NCBI GenBank assembly: GCA_001412335.1
Contig: LKUF01000067.1
Span: 1-6,281, forward strand
Source: Methanolinea sp. SDB
Lineage (GTDB): Archaea; Halobacteriota; Methanomicrobia; Methanomicrobiales; Methanospirillaceae
DNA length: 6,281 bases
Direction of reading: 5' to 3'
Part shown: piece after piece, positions 5,036-6,281 of the stretch
Layout: every line of letters begins with the position of its first letter
Position numbering within the stretch: position 1 is the first letter of the stretch
Made by a program: the position numbers and the translations under genes
Notes under the pieces: model-generated
What the model saw: only the letters and a program-made list of their open reading frames with translations
Told to the model about the DNA's origin: nothing
Databases searched by the model: none

Positions 5036-5982
5036 TAAGCGGCGAGACCCTGCACGTCTATTTTCTCGGAACCGCGGGTGCGCTGCCCACACCGATGAGG
5101 AACCCCCCCTGCTTCATGGTCAAGCGGGGGTCGGACACGCTCCTCTTTGACTGCGGAGAAGGGAGCCAGCAGCAGATGATGCGGGCAAGGACCGGTTTTT
5201 TAGTGGACGCGATCTTCATCACGCACTGGCATGCGGACCATTTCCTCGGCATCATCGGGCTCGTCCAGACACTCTCCTTCATGGGCAGGAGGGAGCCCCT
5301 TCCCATATACGGTCCCGAATGGGTCCATGAAGCCGTATCAGGGATCCGTTCCCTATCGAGGTTCAATATCAAGTTCGACCTGCAGAGTGTCGCGCTGAAG
5401 CACGGATCATCGGTCCGGTTCGACGGCTACACCATCAGGGCGTTCGGGACCACCCACGGCCTCTCGAGCGTGGGGTACGTGCTCGAAGAGGACCCGCGTC
5501 CCGGGCGGTTCAACCGGGAGAAGGCAATCGAGCTCGGCGTCAGCCCCGGGCCGTTGTTCGGACGGCTCCAGCGGGGTGATACCGTCCGCATCACCAGGGA
5601 CGGGGCAGAAGAGGAGATACATCCGCACCAGGTGATGGGGCCGCCCCGACCAGGGAGACGGGTGATCTATACCGGTGACACGCGACCGGTTACCGGCAAC
5701 ATCCTGGAGATATGCAGGGGTGCGGACCTGATCATCCATGACTCGACCTATGACGACGAGTCGCTGGACAGGGCGAGGGAGGTGTTCCATTCGACCGCCG
5801 GGGAGGCAGGAATGGTCGCGGAGGCCGTCGGCGCCCGCATGCTTGCACTGGTACACATGAGTTCCCGCTATACCAGTACAGCAAGCCATATCAGGGATGC
5901 AGAGAAACGGTTTGGTGGAAAAGTGATAGCACCGTCCGATCTGGAAATGATTGAGATTCCCTTCCGCGACAACGGGGATTAG
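5026..5982 (+). CDS. rnz: Ribonuclease Z, tRNA 3'-processing endonuclease
   Basis: The 318-residue metallo-beta-lactamase-fold enzyme cuts the 3' trailer from precursor tRNA so that CCA can be added or exposed. The N-terminus VYFLGTAGALPTP is typical of RNase Z. Zinc ligands are visible: the THWHADH motif (H67, H69, D71, H72), the histidine in GTTHG, the aspartate in YTGDTRP, and the histidine in ALVHMSSRY. The GPLFGRLQRG segment is another family hallmark. Length is that of the short archaeal and bacterial form. No ATG is available at the expected place. The start is either GTG at 5026 or TTG at 5032, which overlaps the upstream TGA as TTGA, so initiation is probably coupled to the TIM-barrel gene. 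GGGGTGG (5023-5029) is the only purine-rich stretch near, and it lies too close to both starts for ideal spacing. Confidence 0.95.
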   Translation: MVLISGETLHVYFLGTAGALPTPMRNPPCFMVKRGSDTLLFDCGEGSQQQMMRARTGFLVDAIFITHWHADHFLGIIGLVQTLSFMGRREPLPIYGPEWVHEAVSGIRSLSRFNIKFDLQSVALKHGSSVRFDGYTIRAFGTTHGLSSVGYVLEEDPRPGRFNREKAIELGVSPGPLFGRLQRGDTVRITRDGAEEEIHPHQVMGPPRPGRRVIYTGDTRPVTGNILEICRGADLIIHDSTYDDESLDRAREVFHSTAGEAGMVAEAVGARMLALVHMSSRYTSTASHIRDAEKRFGGKVIAPSDLEMIEIPFRDNGD

Positions 5983-6084
5983 GACTCCCGGCCATGCAGG
6001 TGTGGATCTGCGAAGAGATCGGTTGAACATACCGGACAGAGACGATGAATAAAAAAATTTTCAAAGAGAAGATGTGGTAAAGAT

Positions 6085-6281
6085 ATGCAGAACGATGAAG
6101 GTGTGACCGTCTATCGCATGGGCCCGACCTGCGACCTGGGGGACGTGGAACAGGGGAAGACATATATCGGGAGAGTACAGGGCTTTGCGAACTTCGGCAC
6201 GTTCGTCCAGTTAAACGACCGGGTCAAGGGACTCGTGCACAAGAGCAATGTCAGGACCAACCACAAGGAGAAGGATACCAT
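6085..6281 (+). CDS. S1/OB-fold RNA- or DNA-binding protein, C-terminus beyond the window
   Basis: Sixty-five codons are visible from the ATG at 6085 to the right edge. Residues about 24-55 form the start of an S1/OB-fold domain (GKTYIGRVQGFANFGTFVQL, then VKGLVHKSN), a fold that binds single-stranded RNA or DNA. Similar N-termini occur on archaeal OB-fold proteins that continue into a DHH/RecJ-like phosphoesterase domain, so that is my best guess for the full protein, but nothing visible here proves it. GTGGT (6074-6078) is a weak Shine-Dalgarno candidate. The 102-base gap after rnz has no strong terminator, so read-through from the operon is possible, as is a promoter at the ATAAAAAAATTTT stretch around 6049-6061. 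Confidence 0.75.
   Translation, partial: MQNDEGVTVYRMGPTCDLGDVEQGKTYIGRVQGFANFGTFVQLNDRVKGLVHKSNVRTNHKEKDT

Noticed and set aside
6005..6020. Hairpin GATCT/AGATC behind rnz as a terminator
   Set aside because: The stem is only five base pairs and no T-run follows, so it is too weak to call.
1..6281. Defence system, CRISPR array, insertion sequence or tRNA gene
   Set aside because: I found no regular repeats, transposase motifs, cloverleaf-like sequences or defence-protein domains on either strand.

Overview
The window looks like the chromosome of a methanogenic archaeon, most likely order Methanomicrobiales. The evidence is indirect: Shine-Dalgarno sequences match the archaeal 16S tail (AGGTGAT, AGTGATC), TATA-like elements precede genes, coding DNA is GC-rich and intergenic DNA AT-rich, the proteins are archaeal in type (UPF0200 P-loop protein, archaeal RNase Z), and the signal protein has the HTH-PAS-GAF build common in that order. 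No rRNA or other phylogenetic marker gene is present, so the order-level placement is an inference.

Layout. Positions 1-1759, minus strand: a large signal-transduction protein with an N-terminal winged helix, two PAS domains and two GAF-like domains, whose C-terminus lies beyond the left edge. Positions 1760-2162: an AT-rich divergent intergenic region with promoter elements for both sides and a small GC-richer island that may be a gene remnant. Positions 2163-2507: a small stand-alone TPR protein. Positions 2508-2944: a non-coding stretch with a long hairpin behind the TPR gene and, further on, a compact structured element that ends in a hairpin plus seven T. This could be a small RNA or a conditional terminator. 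Positions 2945-5982: four tightly packed, overlapping plus-strand genes, namely a radical SAM activase of the anaerobic ribonucleotide reductase type, a UPF0200 nucleoside-kinase-like P-loop protein, a TIM-barrel protein of the AP endonuclease 2/sugar isomerase family, and ribonuclease Z. Positions 6085-6281: the start of an S1/OB-fold protein, cut by the right edge.

The four overlapping genes are very probably co-transcribed and translationally coupled. Their assigned themes are nucleotide metabolism (radical SAM activase, P-loop kinase-like protein) and nucleic-acid processing (RNase Z, possibly the TIM-barrel protein, possibly the S1 protein). The TPR and sensor genes are separate transcription units with no evident link to that operon. 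I see no CRISPR array, tRNA, rRNA, insertion sequence or clear mobile element, and no convincing new system. The best unexplained signal is the structured element at about 2670-2822, upstream of the operon.
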